Shown piece by piece: positions 23,800 to 35,560 of a DNA stretch of 64,000 nucleotides. The DNA is taken from assembly GCA_037447655.1 (NCBI GenBank), contig JBBHKE010001770.1:196704-260703 (forward strand), written 5' to 3'. The position numbers and the translations under genes were made by a program. How positions within the stretch are numbered: position 1 is the first letter of the stretch; every line of letters begins with the position of its first letter. The notes beneath the pieces were generated by a model. That model had not been told where the DNA came from, searched no databases, and was given only the letters and a program-made list of their open reading frames with translations. The DNA comes from Zygnema cylindricum (Eukaryota > Streptophyta > Zygnematophyceae > Zygnematales > Zygnemataceae).

Positions 23800-24472
23800 A
23801 ATGAAATCACAAAGATCTCCCTAATATCGAGCCAGCCTGTTTTAACTCAAGAATTGATTTAAGTGATAAGCCCTTCCAAGCTGAGAATTGAAACATTGAT
23901 TCTAATTTTCCGTAGCTGTAACATGCTCCTTTTGCAGTAAGGCATTTCTTGGTCAGGCCGTTCAGCATTTTGGCATTTTGGTTTTTTTTTTTTTTTTTTT
24001 TCAACAGATCTACTGAATGCTTCGTCAAACATGATCTTTAGGGCCTCCCTCCCTCAATTTTAGGTCCACGTCCGTCGATACGACACCTACACTTGCACCT
24101 TGCAAGTGTGGCTTTCTTTCTTGAAAGTCATACTTGCCACCAAAGATATTCCCATCAACCCTCCGATGTTGGTATAGTGCAAATTGATAGTCAATAATCG
24201 ATATTCACGGATGGCCAACAAACATCGTCTTTAGGAAACTCACGAAGAACAGAGTCTTTATCGTCATCGTGATTTGTTGGCAAAAAGGCACACTGAGGAA
24301 AGATTCGGTTGTACACTTGCCTAGTAATGGTTTTGCTTAGTTTTGACATCTGAAACTGAACATCTAATGCGAGGACGTCACCTTCAAAACCATACATTAG
24401 AATAGCCTTTGTCACCCTCCAAGTCCTTTTTAGTTCGAATGGGCCAAAGCTTTTAAACGACCATTTCAACAT
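23800..24472 (-). CDS. Possible upstream exons of copy B (tentative)
   Basis: A minus-strand open stretch at 24191-24472 (KRTWRVTKAILMYGFEGD...) and another near 23824-23925 that reads YGKLESMFQFSAWKGL then SLKSILEL. The latter follows an acceptor (GTTACAG) and is 72 nt to a TT, but the expected GT donor is replaced by AA. They lie where the N-terminal cap and first LRR of copy B should be. No signal peptide or family motif is clear, so this is a position-based guess. Confidence 0.3.
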
Positions 24473-24744
24473 ATATATATCAACGTATTTATATTTTCAA
24501 CATATTTATATGCACCTATCCACAAATGAGAAGATGTGCCACGCTGGAATGTAGATGCATCATTTCTTTCGAAATCGTTCATCTTTAATAACAATCGTCT
24601 ACCTTGGAGAGCCATGGAGAGCCATGTGAGGTCTTGACCATATTTCCATCTTACAATTAACGATTTTTCAAAACAAATTTAATATGAAAACTACATGTCT
24701 CATCGAATTTGAGAATGTTTTGGGAATCTATTTAACCTAATAAT

Positions 24745-25187
24745 TAGTGTTGTGTATCGGCAAGGTTTTGCCAATAATCGATATGTACCTTCTTTTGGCT
24801 TGCCGATAATCGATATATTGGCACAATATATCAAGACCGGTGTTATCGGTTTTTAATCACAATAACACCGGTACTAATAACTGTCGGCGATAGCTGTACG
24901 GTTTGTACCGTACAATGGTACAGTTTATTATGTCGTACTGAACCGCTGTTATTCTGTTACACAGAGTACGGAACAGATTGTTACACGTGGCGTGCCATGC
25001 TATATATAGTGAAAAATACAGTATATAGTAAAGTACTATTACACAGCGTACTATATTTTTTCCACTTATCGCCGATAAGGATTTTGTTGGTCTCGGAGCG
25101 ATTTATCGGGACCCCTCACCGTTCGATAGCCGATAATTATCGGTATCGGTGTTATTGCGATAAAAAACCGACCCCTATACAACATTA
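24745..25187. mobile_element. hAT-type MITE (443 bp)
   Basis: Starts TAGTGTTGTGTATCGGC and ends with the imperfect reverse complement (CCCCTATACAACATTA). Flanked by CTAATAAT and GTAATAAT, an 8-bp target duplication with one change, as hAT transposase makes. Contains an 11-bp-arm hairpin (24836-24846 with 24862-24872, ACCGGTGTTAT). Too short to encode a transposase. Related to the 821-bp element at 41966. Confidence 0.85.
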
Positions 25188-26938
25188 GTAATAATCATGC
25201 ACTAATCTATTCCGTTCAATTACATTTAATAATGAGCTTCATTTCTTTTAAGACACCGTGATCATTAGAGTTGGAAATGGACTGATTCGACGGAAAATTC
25301 AATGAATCGATTGGACCTTGAACCGATAGCGCCCTGTTGAACAATTTGATTTTCTGATAGGACTTCTCCGAATTTAAATTCCACGGGTGAAATTGGAAAT
25401 TAGCTTGTCGACCACATTGTCGTAAATGGTTTATTAGTCAAGCCACGCAACTTTAAACGTGGTCTAAGCTTGTATGGTTGTATTCCAAACGATTGGAGAG
25501 GGGGCAACGAGGACCGAGGGAATCTTAGTGACGATGCCAGTACTTAGTGGTATGCTTGGGGTCGGCTTGGTGATCGGTTTCATTTACCACTCTTTGGGTT
25601 TCGGGAGTTTACAGGAGTGCCTCTGGACGCATTGGACCAATGTGGATATACGGCAATTGGCCCTATATATTGACCAGCTGTTGACTAGGGGAAAGGTACC
25701 AGGCATGAGCGCCTTGTTCGTTGGGGTTCAGGTGAAGAGACCTACGGGTGGCTTTGCAGGCCAAAGAGAAATGTGTGGATGTGGAGCTACGTCCCATGGA
25801 TTCTGCTAGGGATAAGACCAAATAAGGAGTCGAGTGGTGGAGAGGTAAACGAGGCAATAGAAGGAAAAGGCACGAGGGCCGCCAAACAAACAAGTTTCCG
25901 AGGGATGTGATAGAGCAAGAGGGGACCTTCTCTTGGGGACAGCGATAAAAAGACGGTGAAAGGAGAACAAGCGGAGACTGATCTTTGTGAACGATAGAAG
26001 CCGCGGAGGTATCTTCCTCCTCAGGGTGGCTTAAAGAGGGTAATTTGAAGGCCAGAATGGGATAATCTCATAGGGGGCACTAGAAGATATCTTGAGGTGG
26101 TCTGACGGCATAGGGGACTTGCTTTCCCTATGATGGAGGAATTAGACTGAGGTTCGGAGGCCGTTGTTCTTCCTAGAGAGTTGTAGGAGTTTAAGGGGGT
26201 ATTCCAGTCTCATTAGAAGGATTTTAAAGAGCAGCTCGGGAGGATTTGGGCTTCGAGGGTGCATGAAACGAATGGCTGCGAGATTTAGATGAAAGGACCG
26301 AGGAGGAAGTGTATGAATTTGGAGAAGACCCCGATCAACCGTATTCTCAAGTGACTTCGGTTCCCTTTTCCTTGTCGGTAAAAGAGAGGATAGGTCATAA
26401 GGGGTAGACAGCGAGATGGGATCTCCCATCGGGACCAAAGTACCAAGGGTGAGGAGATTGCAAGGAATTAATTCACCTCCCTTGTGACTAGGGATGTAAT
26501 ATAATCCTTTTGAAAAACCATCTTTTGATAGGGGCTAGTCCCAAGGAGACGTAAAAGGGTGAGGCCGTTAGAATATGTCCTCGAGAAGGCTGGGGCAAAA
26601 AGAGGAGCCAATACAGCTTTGAGAGACTAGACGAAAGGGAAGTGGTTTTGAATAGAGGTATGGGAATTAAACCGTTGAAAGGGGAACATTCAATCAGAAC
26701 GTCTATTACAGGCTGTGAATTGGATGAGGAGGCAATCTAGGAGAGCACATTTTGGAGGTAAGAACGTGGAGAACTACTTCCCAGTAAGGAAAAAAAGACA
26801 AAAATTGCTGGAAGCATGATTCCCTCGGAGAATAGAAAAGAGGAGACCTTTAAGGGCAGTGGTCTCAGGTCGACAACTATAGAGCCTAAAGGGCTCGTTA
26901 GTACACTCCCTAGTTTTGCAATAGATAAACAGAAAAGC

Positions 26939-27058
26939 GGCTTTGAGGAAAAATAAGCTTTCACGTGGATTCCAAATGTGTGGCTGTTGGAACAGAACAA
27001 GCAGCTTTGAGGAAAAAAACGTTTTCCCGTGGATTCCAAATGAGTGACTGTTGCTCGA
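26939..27058. repeat. ~60-bp tandem duplication
   Basis: Adjacent near-copies, each with TTTGAGGAAAAA ... GTGGATTCCAAATG ... TGTTG. It lies in the decayed purine-rich region, where it disrupts the frame. Confidence 0.8.
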
Positions 27059-28720
27059 GAACCGCTAATTATCAGTTGTGCATTTTTTGGTTTCCACGTT
27101 GAAAGGGTGGTCAGATCAATGAGTAGAGCTCTAAAGCAAAGACAAGGTAAGGCGCCGGGCCGAGGGTCTAGATAGCATGAAGATGAAAGCTGGAAATTTG
27201 CTAAAGAGGTTGGAAGGGTTGAGTTTTGGCAACGGAACTGAGACTACATGGCAAAAATGTGAGGAACTGAAGGGGTGCACCACGAGGAGCAAAAATAGGG
27301 AGGGCCCAGCTCGATCGCGAGCTTTACAAGCTCAAATGTGATTTTAGGGGCAATGTAAGAGAATTTCAATTCGGGTTATTAGGGATCTAAATGCCATCAG
27401 AAAGGAAGATGTAAGGGCCTGGTGAGAGACTGGCAGATGAGAATTGGATCTCGCAAAACTACTACAGACAAGAGTAGGAAACTAAAGATTCCCGTAAGGG
27501 AAGTTAGACCGATAGAGTTTGTCTAGGATAGGGATCAGGAAGAAGTTGAAGCCCCTGAATTGCAAGGGAGGGTTTCTCAGACTCAATGTGAGGGATGATA
27601 ATTTGGATTGAAAGCCTTCACGATTGGGCAGAATAAAGGGATAAAACTGTCACAGGTGATGGACAGGATGGAAGTGATACTTGCGACAGCAATGATCAAT
27701 GTGGAGATATTTATGACAGCAACCTAAGCTGTGTGGAGAAAAATTCAAGCAGTAGGAAAGGGCAGAAGGCGGCAGTCAGGCATTAAAAAAGGGACCAAGG
27801 GGAAAGGAGTTGGTTAAGAGACAAAGCGGAGTTGCGAGCTATGAAGAAATAAAGGGTGGAAGCGTCTTATCAGAAACCAATAAGGGCGATAGCTGTGTCA
27901 GCTAGGGAAACAACATAAGATTTGGGGAGTACACCTTTGACATCGGAGGGGAAAGACCCGCTTGCTAAGGGAGCACACCCTTGGAAATAGAGTAAAAAGC
28001 GCAGCAGTAGCCTCTCCGATTGGTGAGACAAGGCAACTCCATTAAAGAGTGCAAGTGAACTAATTAAAAGCACTTCTCTTAAAAGGAATGCAACAAGAGA
28101 GTATAGGAAAGCTAGGTAACGGGCTTTACATAGGAATATCCTTAAGACAAAGAATTAGTTGCCAACTACCCACGGTGGCCTCTGAGACCCAACTCTGCCT
28201 AGCACGTCTTTAGTATTGAAAAATATGTAAAGGTAAAACAATTTGGTTAATTACATGCAGCTTCGGAAAAGTGGAAATTACAATAAACCTGACTTTTTCG
28301 GGAACTATGGGGTAATTATTTTGAAGGGTTCTCCAAAATCAGGTCCACAAAACCATCGCATGTCGCAACCATAGGGTATGCGATGCAATCCAAAAGTTGA
28401 TCTCCAATCTACACTTGGGATAAAGCACAGGACGAATGGATTAAGTACCGAATAAAGGGATCTTTTTGGACCCAATTCTTTTCTTAAGATGCTTTGATAT
28501 GTTGGCCCAAATCATGCTTTCAATGAATTAGAACAATTGTGGGAGGAAACTTTAGTTACACATAGCTAGAGGCCTGAGATTAGGAGTAAGATTCAAAGAG
28601 AGGAACTACACGAAGTGGTGAACTCTTGCTCAGGTTTGCGGAAAGACATGAGTAACCAGAGGTATATTTGGAGGGTGTAAGGACTAGATCTGGGACAGTT
28701 GGAGTTTCCACCAAGCACAA

Positions 28721-28770
28721 AGGAACAAATTTGACAGTGGAAAAAAGGAACAAATTTGACAGTGGAAAGG
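28721..28770. repeat. Tandem duplication of ~26 bp
   Basis: GGAACAAATTTGACAGTGGA occurs twice back to back, in the decayed purine-rich region. Confidence 0.85.
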
Positions 28771-28864
28771 GCAGTGACAGAGAGGGGACATCATCTACAT
28801 AGGCGGTTCTTTGACAAGAAATAGAAATTGGAATTTAGAAGGCCATATCTGATAGTGGAATGGA

Positions 28865-29594
28865 TGATAGGATTATATAAAAAAATAAACTTAGCGCAAA
28901 TGCCAGCGGAAGCATAAATGAATAAAACACACACAAGAGAAAGATTACCCCAAGGAAGCCAATATATTCCACGGAGAACTTTTCTTACATAATTTCCTCA
29001 CACCCTCAAAACGCACTCACTTCTAACTCCTCTTAATCATACAAAAGATAATCTTCTCTAACCTCCTCTAACTCCTCAAGAAACACCACAAAGCTATCAA
29101 ACTTCCTTAACTCCTTGAACTCCTTCATAATCTACAAGGAGGATCAACTCTCGCCAAATTGATAAAAACCTCTCTCTCACTACGCCTCAGTATACTCCTT
29201 GAAACGTCACGTAACAATACCACGGTACACGATTAGAAACACGTAAGAGTCAACGTGGTGAAAACATCCGACCAACAACAGCGAACCGACTTGAACTACA
29301 ATGTACAGTTAGACAAGTCAACCACGAAACAACGTGAACCACACGGTACGACTAGAACATAAGTGAACCGAAACGACCAAACAATTTCCACGTCACTTCA
29401 ATAGTACTATTCAAACTTACGTGAAACGAAAAAAACATTCAATTTCTACGTCACTTCAAATATCTAACGACGAAACTACTTTGTCGCTGGCACTTCAAAT
29501 ATTCAGCGACGAAAATACTTCGTCGCTGGTCGTCGCTACTTTAGCTACGAGAATGTCTCGTCGCTAAATAAGTTCTCAGTACTAAATCCTAACA
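28865..29594 (-). repeat. Solo LTR (730 bp)
   Basis: On the minus strand it begins TGTTAGGATTTAGTACTGAG and ends CCTATCA, and matches the LTR at 30916-31690 across its length. The flanks are ATGGA and ATGGG, a 5-bp duplication with one change, and the decayed reading frame resumes on the other side. It is therefore a solo LTR left by LTR-LTR recombination. It contains a perfect 10-bp-arm hairpin, CAGCGACGAA (29504-29513) with its complement at 29519-29528. Confidence 0.75.
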
Positions 29595-29823
29595 ATGGGC
29601 AGTGCTAGAGTGGGGAAAATATTAGCAGAAGAGGTTCTACAACCACAGATGGTTCGAATCCGGAAGGCTTCGGATAGTTGTCCTATAGAGCACAGTGGAA
29701 TTGGAAATAGCAACACCAAAGAGGGGGAATTCCTAAGATTGTTTATTCCCCTAAACAAATTTGTCGAGGGTTTTTCAAGACTCCATAATGTCACCAGTAT
29801 TCCTCGGAATTTTACGTGACAGT

Positions 29824-30886
29824 TTACCTCTTCTCTTTCTCCTCTTTCTTCAAATAATTATCTCCTCGACTCTCATCTTCATCTCTATCCAAATAGAGAT
29901 CCACATCATGCGGTAGATGACTCTTCCCCTTTCTTTCTCTTGCTTCAGATTGCAATAGGACATCAATATACCACAACAAATTGTCGAACACTTTCGGAAA
30001 TTGATCTTCCAAATTACTCAAAACTTCATACATTCGAGATTCTTCATCAAAATAAACTCTGGGAAAAACTGATTAGTTTCTCCAACGGGACGTCGAAGCC
30101 ACCATAGGGGAAAGATTATTCCTCTTCTTTTATTCCCATACACCAACCTCTCTCTATCTCCACTTCATCTCTACTCTTTCCTTATTTTTTCAAACTGGAA
30201 CAAGAATCCAATTTCTCCTCTTTTCCTTCTTCTTCATCTTCGTTAATTCCTTTTTTTTTCATCCTCCTTTTAATCCTCACTCTTTTCTCTCTCATAAAAT
30301 CACTCTTCTTAATACACTTCTCATCACACTTTTCTTCACTCCTCACTTCATTTTTTGATTCACTCTTCTCTTCTTCGCCTTCTTTGCCTTCTTTGACTAC
30401 TTCAACTTCTTCAGACTCTTCTTCTTTGACTTCAGAATAAGTATCACCTCCATCCGGATGGGGATCGGGTTCACTCATCAAAGGATAAATGAATTTTCTT
30501 CCTCCCATCTCAATCTGAATTTCCACATCGGATTGATTTTAACTCACTCTTCTCATCTTCGCCTTCTTCGACTTCTTCAACTGCCTCAGACTCTTCTTCT
30601 TCAACTTCAAAATAAACATTACCTCCATCCGGATCGGGATTTGGTTCATTCATCGAAGGATAGATGCATTTTCTTCCTCCCATCTCAATCTGAATTCTCA
30701 CATCGACATAAAGGGTAAACTTGTAGAACAAGTCAAACAAAACCTCATCCGAACTTCTTTCACCTCCGAATCTATCTCGGCCAAAAGGACGAGTAGAAAT
30801 GGCCGCCTGATATTGAGCCCCTCTAAACTTGAATGACCACAAATCCTTTTTCTTTCCTTCCATCTCTCCATCATCCAAACACTCAT
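29824..30886 (-). pseudogene. Acidic Gag-like ORF of a small LTR element, internally duplicated
   Basis: It follows directly after the LTR and primer site on the minus strand. The N-terminal segment reads KKDLWSFKFRGAQYQAAIS, then a block (IQIEMGGRKCIYPSMNEP ... PDGG, then Glu-rich) that is repeated once more downstream (IQIEMGGRKFIYPLMSEP), with a frame break between the copies. The C-terminal piece (29824-30033) reads MYEVLSNLEDQFPKVFDNLL. No protease, integrase or reverse transcriptase is present, so the unit depended on other elements. Similarity to known Gag is not visible. The name rests on position after the PBS. Confidence 0.5.
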
Positions 30887-30891
30887 GGAGC

Positions 30892-30914
30892 ACTACATCC
30901 TGCTCCGATACCAA
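30892..30914 (-). other. tRNA-Met primer binding site
   Basis: Reads TTGGTATCGGAGC on the minus strand immediately after the LTR end CCTTTCA, matching the usual plant copia primer site for initiator tRNA-Met. Confidence 0.85.
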
Positions 30915-30915
30915 T

Positions 30916-31690
30916 TGAAAGGATCATATACAAAAATAAACTCTGAGTGCAAATGCCAGCGGAAGGATAACTGACAAAACACACACAAGAGAAATATAAC
31001 CCCAAAGAAGTCAACATATTCCAAAGGGAAACGTTTCTTACATAATTTCCTCACACCCTCTAAAGGCACTCACTTCAAACTCCTCTTAATCATATAAAAG
31101 ATATTCTTCACTAACCTCCTCTACAGAAGAAACACCACAAAGCTATCAAACTCCCTTAACTCCTTCAACTCCTTCATAATCTACAAAGAGGATCAACTCT
31201 CGCCCAAATGATAAAACCCTCTCTCTCACTACGCCTCAATATACTCCTTCAAAGGTCTCGTAACAACACCAACCAAACGGTACATGTAAAACGCACTAAG
31301 CCCTAACCAATCAAACTACACCAATACGTAACAAACACGGTACACGATTAGAAATGGGGAAGAGTCAACGTGGTGAAACAAACGACCAACAAGTGCGAGC
31401 CGACTTGCACTACACGGTACGAAAAGAAAAGTGTACAACTAGAAAAGTCAATTGTGAACCAATTTGATCCACACGGTACGACTAAAACTTACGTGAACCG
31501 AAACGACCAAACAATTTCCATGTCACTTCTATAGAACGACTCAAACTTAAGTGAAACGAAACGAAATGAACAATCAATTTCTACGTCACTTCAAAAATCC
31601 AGCGACGAAACTACTTCGTCGTTGGTCGTCGCTGCTTTAGCTACGAGAATGTCTCGTCGCTAAATGAGTTCTCAGTACTAAATCCTAACA
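30916..31690 (-). repeat. 5' LTR (775 bp) of the small minus-strand element
   Basis: Ends TGTTAGGATT and CCTTTCA on the minus strand, followed by the primer site. Near-copy of the solo LTR at 28865. The matching 3' LTR is missing: the internal region stops near 29820 where the older purine-rich sequence resumes. Confidence 0.8.
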
Positions 31691-33495
31691 CTAACTAGTT
31701 CTCATGTGACTGTATTAATAATTCCGTTAATCGGATAAGTGAAATTGGTAATGTTTAAATATTATTCAAACCCTATATACTTTAACAAACTTCTACGACA
31801 GACCGGTTAGAGTTTGACGACTACGCCTCGCTCTGCCTATCGGAGGTTCAAGTCCTACCAGACTCACCTTTTGCTAAAGAGTGACTTGTGTCACTCTTTG
31901 GTCCTGCCTAAGAAGCTGAGTCAGCCATGGCTCCATCATTGCCTTTACTTTTTCTTTTGCTATTTTCAGACCTAGAAAATACCCTCTAAATCTAACTATT
32001 TTAACATTTGACAATATAGAAGAGAGATGAAAGAGTTGATGTAAAAAACGCTTCGCCCTTTATGTAACATATAAATTTCCTTTTGGCAGATTGTCTCTTT
32101 CTTGTGAATGTTTTTGCTATAAATACTTTGTTTTGGTGAATATTTATTTTGCGAAGATTTCTTTTATCTATCCTACACGATAAAAAATGTACAGAACATA
32201 AAGCAAGATGTGGGAGCATATAGAAACGGATACACAAAAGAGAGCACTCGCGGAAGAGAATATATCCTAATGAATGTTTCCTTACATAAAAGATTACTCA
32301 CCGTCTCTCTCTACTACGTTAAAACATTCCAAACACTAAGTTTTGCAAACCGAAGAGTGACAAGCAAAAGCGCACCTATCAAAAGTAGGTAACAAAGGCA
32401 CTTGAGGGTACAAACCGACATATCAAAACCTACATACACGTAAAATATTAAGTAGTTTTACTCAAACTTAACCAGCAACCGAATTGAATTGAAACTTGAA
32501 CTATAGGTTCACCAAAACTGGCGCAGCCCCACAATTGTTCTAACAAAACAAGGTAACAACATATAAGACTAATAGTAGACGACGGTAAACGACACTAGTA
32601 GCTACACAGCTAACCCATACATATCCGTCGGTTTGTCGAAACATCAAGAGCTCGATTCCAAATCCAACAAGTAACACATGTACCGTTTAACCAACACGCT
32701 ATCAATCACGCATGCCTTTGATTTGAAATTCAAACCGACAAAGAGTTGCTAGATCACGGTCATAATGGTCAACAGGGGATCATATTTGGCAAAGACCCAC
32801 AAACATTGAACATGTAAAATATTGAAATAGCAAATCTAGCTTGAATAAACTTTAATTCATGTGCACTCATCAAAACAATACAATTTGCTCAATATTTGAT
32901 AAACCCTAAGGTTTGCAAAAAGAGCAACAAGACGAAAGAACACCCATTGCGAGAAATGGGATGAAAACCTAACATAATTCTCGTACAAGATTTCTCCATG
33001 CTTACGCAATAGGTAGCAAAATAGAAATTCACATTGAGAAAATGAAAATTCAAGTTCACACTAAAATACAAAGGTGCACAAACTTTGAAACTTGATATTA
33101 CTCCATAAGTTTTCCAAAAACCAGTATAACACTCTTTACAGTGACGAACTATCATTTGAGAGCTCCTCAACAAATTAAAAAATTCTCCTGTTACTATTAA
33201 AAAGGATCAAAAACACACGCAAGAGGATTGAGAAAAGTCAAATAACAACCTAAGACAACTCGCCACCAAAAAACAAACTTACTTGAACAAACCCTCAAGA
33301 TGAAAACAGTTAAACCTCCCACCAGATAACTATTTTAATGAGGTTCACATTTTGATAAACAACCCTCCTATGAAATTCTCTATAACAAATATAGTGCACA
33401 TTCGAATTTCAAATGCCTTTGTCAACCAATATATTTTACAGATATTGTCCATTCTAACCCATAATTTTAGTAGTTTCAAACTTTCGCCTAACATC
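31691..33495. other. AT-rich interval with one tRNA-like relic
   Basis: No supported protein gene. At 31800-31875 a sequence with a good pol III B box (GGTTCAAGTCC, 31845-31855) and a following TTTT looks like the head of a tRNA-derived SINE; its acceptor stem does not pair, so it is not called a tRNA. The last bases (33503-33525) are the continuation of the copy C Pro-rich exon. Confidence 0.4.
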
Positions 33496-33525
33496 TTAAC
33501 ATGTATTGGTCGTTGAAAAGGAGGG

Positions 33526-34118
33526 TGTTAAGACTACAATGTGGGATTTTGCTTCAGTTTTAGTGTGGGTCAGTTTTTTGTCGCGCGTCATGTCGCGCAT
33601 TAAGTTTCGTTTCATTAGTATTTCTGGTTTCGTTTGATTAAGTGTTAACGGGCTGGTCTATTTCGTTTGTACGGGACTTCTATTATTTTCGTTCGTACGT
33701 GGTACTTCTAGCAGTTTAGTTTCACGTAGGTTAAGTTGTACTTTAAGTATTGTACTTCTAGATATTCTGTTTTGCGAATTTTCAGTTTGTAAAACGAATT
33801 TTCAGTTTGCGTCGTACTCTATTTTGCGTCCAAGTACATATGACGCTTCTAGAATTAGACTTCTAGATGTAATATGCGACTAAGTTAAAATGCCAGCCAG
33901 TGAGGGAATTAGATACCACTAAGAAATTATTGTAGAATTAATGTGTGAGAATTAATGTGAATTTCCTCTTCTGAATTATATATGTCTTTATCTATGTTCA
34001 TGAGAAATTAATGTTTGTAATGTGAGCTGGTTGATATTTGATGTGAGTTAAATTCGCTTCCGCATTGTGTAATTTGTCAATTTTCTGCGCAATTCTGATT
34101 GTGTTTTCGATCCTTTCA
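33526..34118 (+). repeat. 5' LTR of copia element carrying Root_cap sequence
   Basis: Begins TGTTAAGACTACAATGTGGG and ends GATCCTTTCA. It matches the LTR at 39611-40171 and the fragment at 47473. It differs from the 3' LTR by several small insertions (for example a repeated GAATTTTCAGTTTG), so the insertion is not recent. Flank GAGGG; the opposite flank is GAGGA. Confidence 0.9.
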
Positions 34119-34120
34119 AT

Positions 34121-34132
34121 TGGTATCGGAGC
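34121..34132 (+). other. tRNA-Met primer binding site
   Basis: TGGTATCGGAGC two bases after the 5' LTR, the standard copia minus-strand primer site. Confidence 0.9.
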
Positions 34133-34168
34133 GGGTTAGCTCCACATTGAGGATCTAGTGAGTTAGGT

Positions 34169-35560
34169 ATGGGAGGGAAGAAAAAGAAGTACACACCCTC
34201 TCCATCCGGACCGAGGATGACTATGTGGACCTCGGGAACTCCGCCGACTCCCGAGCCATCTCTTCGGGGTCCGAGCGAACGAGAATTCAGTTTCGGTGAA
34301 AGAATTGCGCCAAAGTCCGAGGAGTCATTTCCAGCTAAACCCTTCGGATTGGATCAGCCTAAAGAGAAGGAAAGTTATGAGATTCGGTTAGATAGAGACA
34401 CTTATAAGGAGTGGGAGAAATTTATGAAAGAGAAGGATAAAAAGGTGAAAAATGAAAATGTTTCGGTGAAAGAGGCATTTGAGGGCAGCTCTAGCTCTAG
34501 TTCTAGTAGCAGCTCAGATAATTAGGATGATGATGAAAAATGTAAGAAAAAGGAAAAGAAAAAGAAAAAGGTAGAAGAGGATTTTGATTTTGATAGTGAG
34601 TTGGAAGGAGAAGAAGATTTTCGAATGGGAGGCAAGCCGGTTATCTTCGACGGATCTAACTACGCTATTTGGAAGAAGAACATGAGAGCGAGTCTCATCT
34701 TGAAGAAGTTGTGGAAGATCGTCAACGGCAAGGAGAAAATGCCAAAAGATCCCAAGGCGCAAAACTGGTGGAGATTGAAAGATATGGCGGCCATGAATGG
34801 ATTGATTCAAAGTTATATCGGATCGGTCCATGATTATTTTCTTATTCATGATACCACACATAAATGTTGGCAAGCGTTAGAAAATCATTTTGAGAAAGGA
34901 GTCAAAGATAAGGCAAATTATGTGTTCAAAGATTTCATTAAGTTTAAGTTGAAGCATAATGAGTCAATAGATGACGGAGTCAAAAGATTTTATATTTTGT
35001 TGGAGCAATTGAGTAGTCTTGGTAAAATTGTACCCGAAAATGAAAAGTTACAAGTGTTCTTATAGGGATTGCCCGAAAGATATTCTACGTCTAGTGAAGT
35101 AATTCAATCTAAACGGAAGGCTACACTTGAGTAAGCGGTGAATTATTTGAAGCCTATTGAGAAGTCTAGAGAGAGTGTAGGTAGAGGTTTTGAAAGTAGT
35201 GGAATCCATAATGTAAATACTTCGGATTCCCCGGATCTAAATTTGTTCCGAGGAAGAGGGGGTATTAGAGGAAATTTTAGAGGAAGAGGTAGAGGAAGAA
35301 GTCAAAATGTTGGATTTAGTAGAAGTCAATTTGATAAATCTAACACCTCTAACGTGACTTGTTTCAAATGTGATAAGATTGGGCATTTTGCAGCCGAGTG
35401 CTCGGATAAGGAGAAGAGGTGCAATATTTGCCATAAGTGGGGACATGTGAGTTCACATTGTTTCCAACGAGAAGGCGAAAATTCTTCCTTTTATGACGAT
35501 CAAAGAAATGGACGAGGTGGCCGAGGACGCGGACGTGGTCGTGACCAATTAAGAGGATCC
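34169..35560 (+). pseudogene. Copia Gag with two zinc knuckles
   Basis: Starts MGGKKKKYTPSPSG, passes an acidic/Ser-rich stretch, then the UBN2 Gag core (GSNYAIWKKNMRASLIL ... KCWQALENHFEKG ... NESIDDGVKRFYILLEQL). Two intact CCHC knuckles follow, CFKCDKIGHFAAEC and CNICHKWGHVSSHC, within RG-rich flanks. In-frame stops at 34526 and 35063 (TAG) and 35134 (TAA) stand where Gln is expected, consistent with C-to-T changes. The related Gag at 49.8 kb also starts MGGKKKKF. Confidence 0.92.

Larger units (their letters stand above)
25450..28864 (+). pseudogene. Long purine-rich decayed coding sequence, unassigned
   Basis: The base composition changes abruptly to G+A-rich on the plus strand and long stretches read as protein between scattered stops, for example PYSQVTSVPFSLSVKERIG, SGLRSTTIEPKGLVSTLPSF and RKLKIPVREVRPIEF. 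The reading resumes after the solo LTR (29595-29819, ARVGKILAEEVLQPQMVRI). Near 28800 FFDKK-stop-KLEFRRPYLIVEW loosely recalls a gypsy integrase C-terminus, which would make this an old gypsy element, but no catalytic motif is readable. I cannot name it. Confidence 0.4.

Noticed and set aside
31797-31875. tRNA gene
   Set aside because: The B box is good and TTTT follows, but no 5' acceptor strand pairs with GACTCACC and the T stem has a mismatch; more like a tRNA-derived SINE head.
34520-35140. Programmed stop readthrough between Gag and Pol in copia elements
   Set aside because: TAG and TAA occur at several scattered Gln positions, including inside domains, which fits decay better than a single recoding site.
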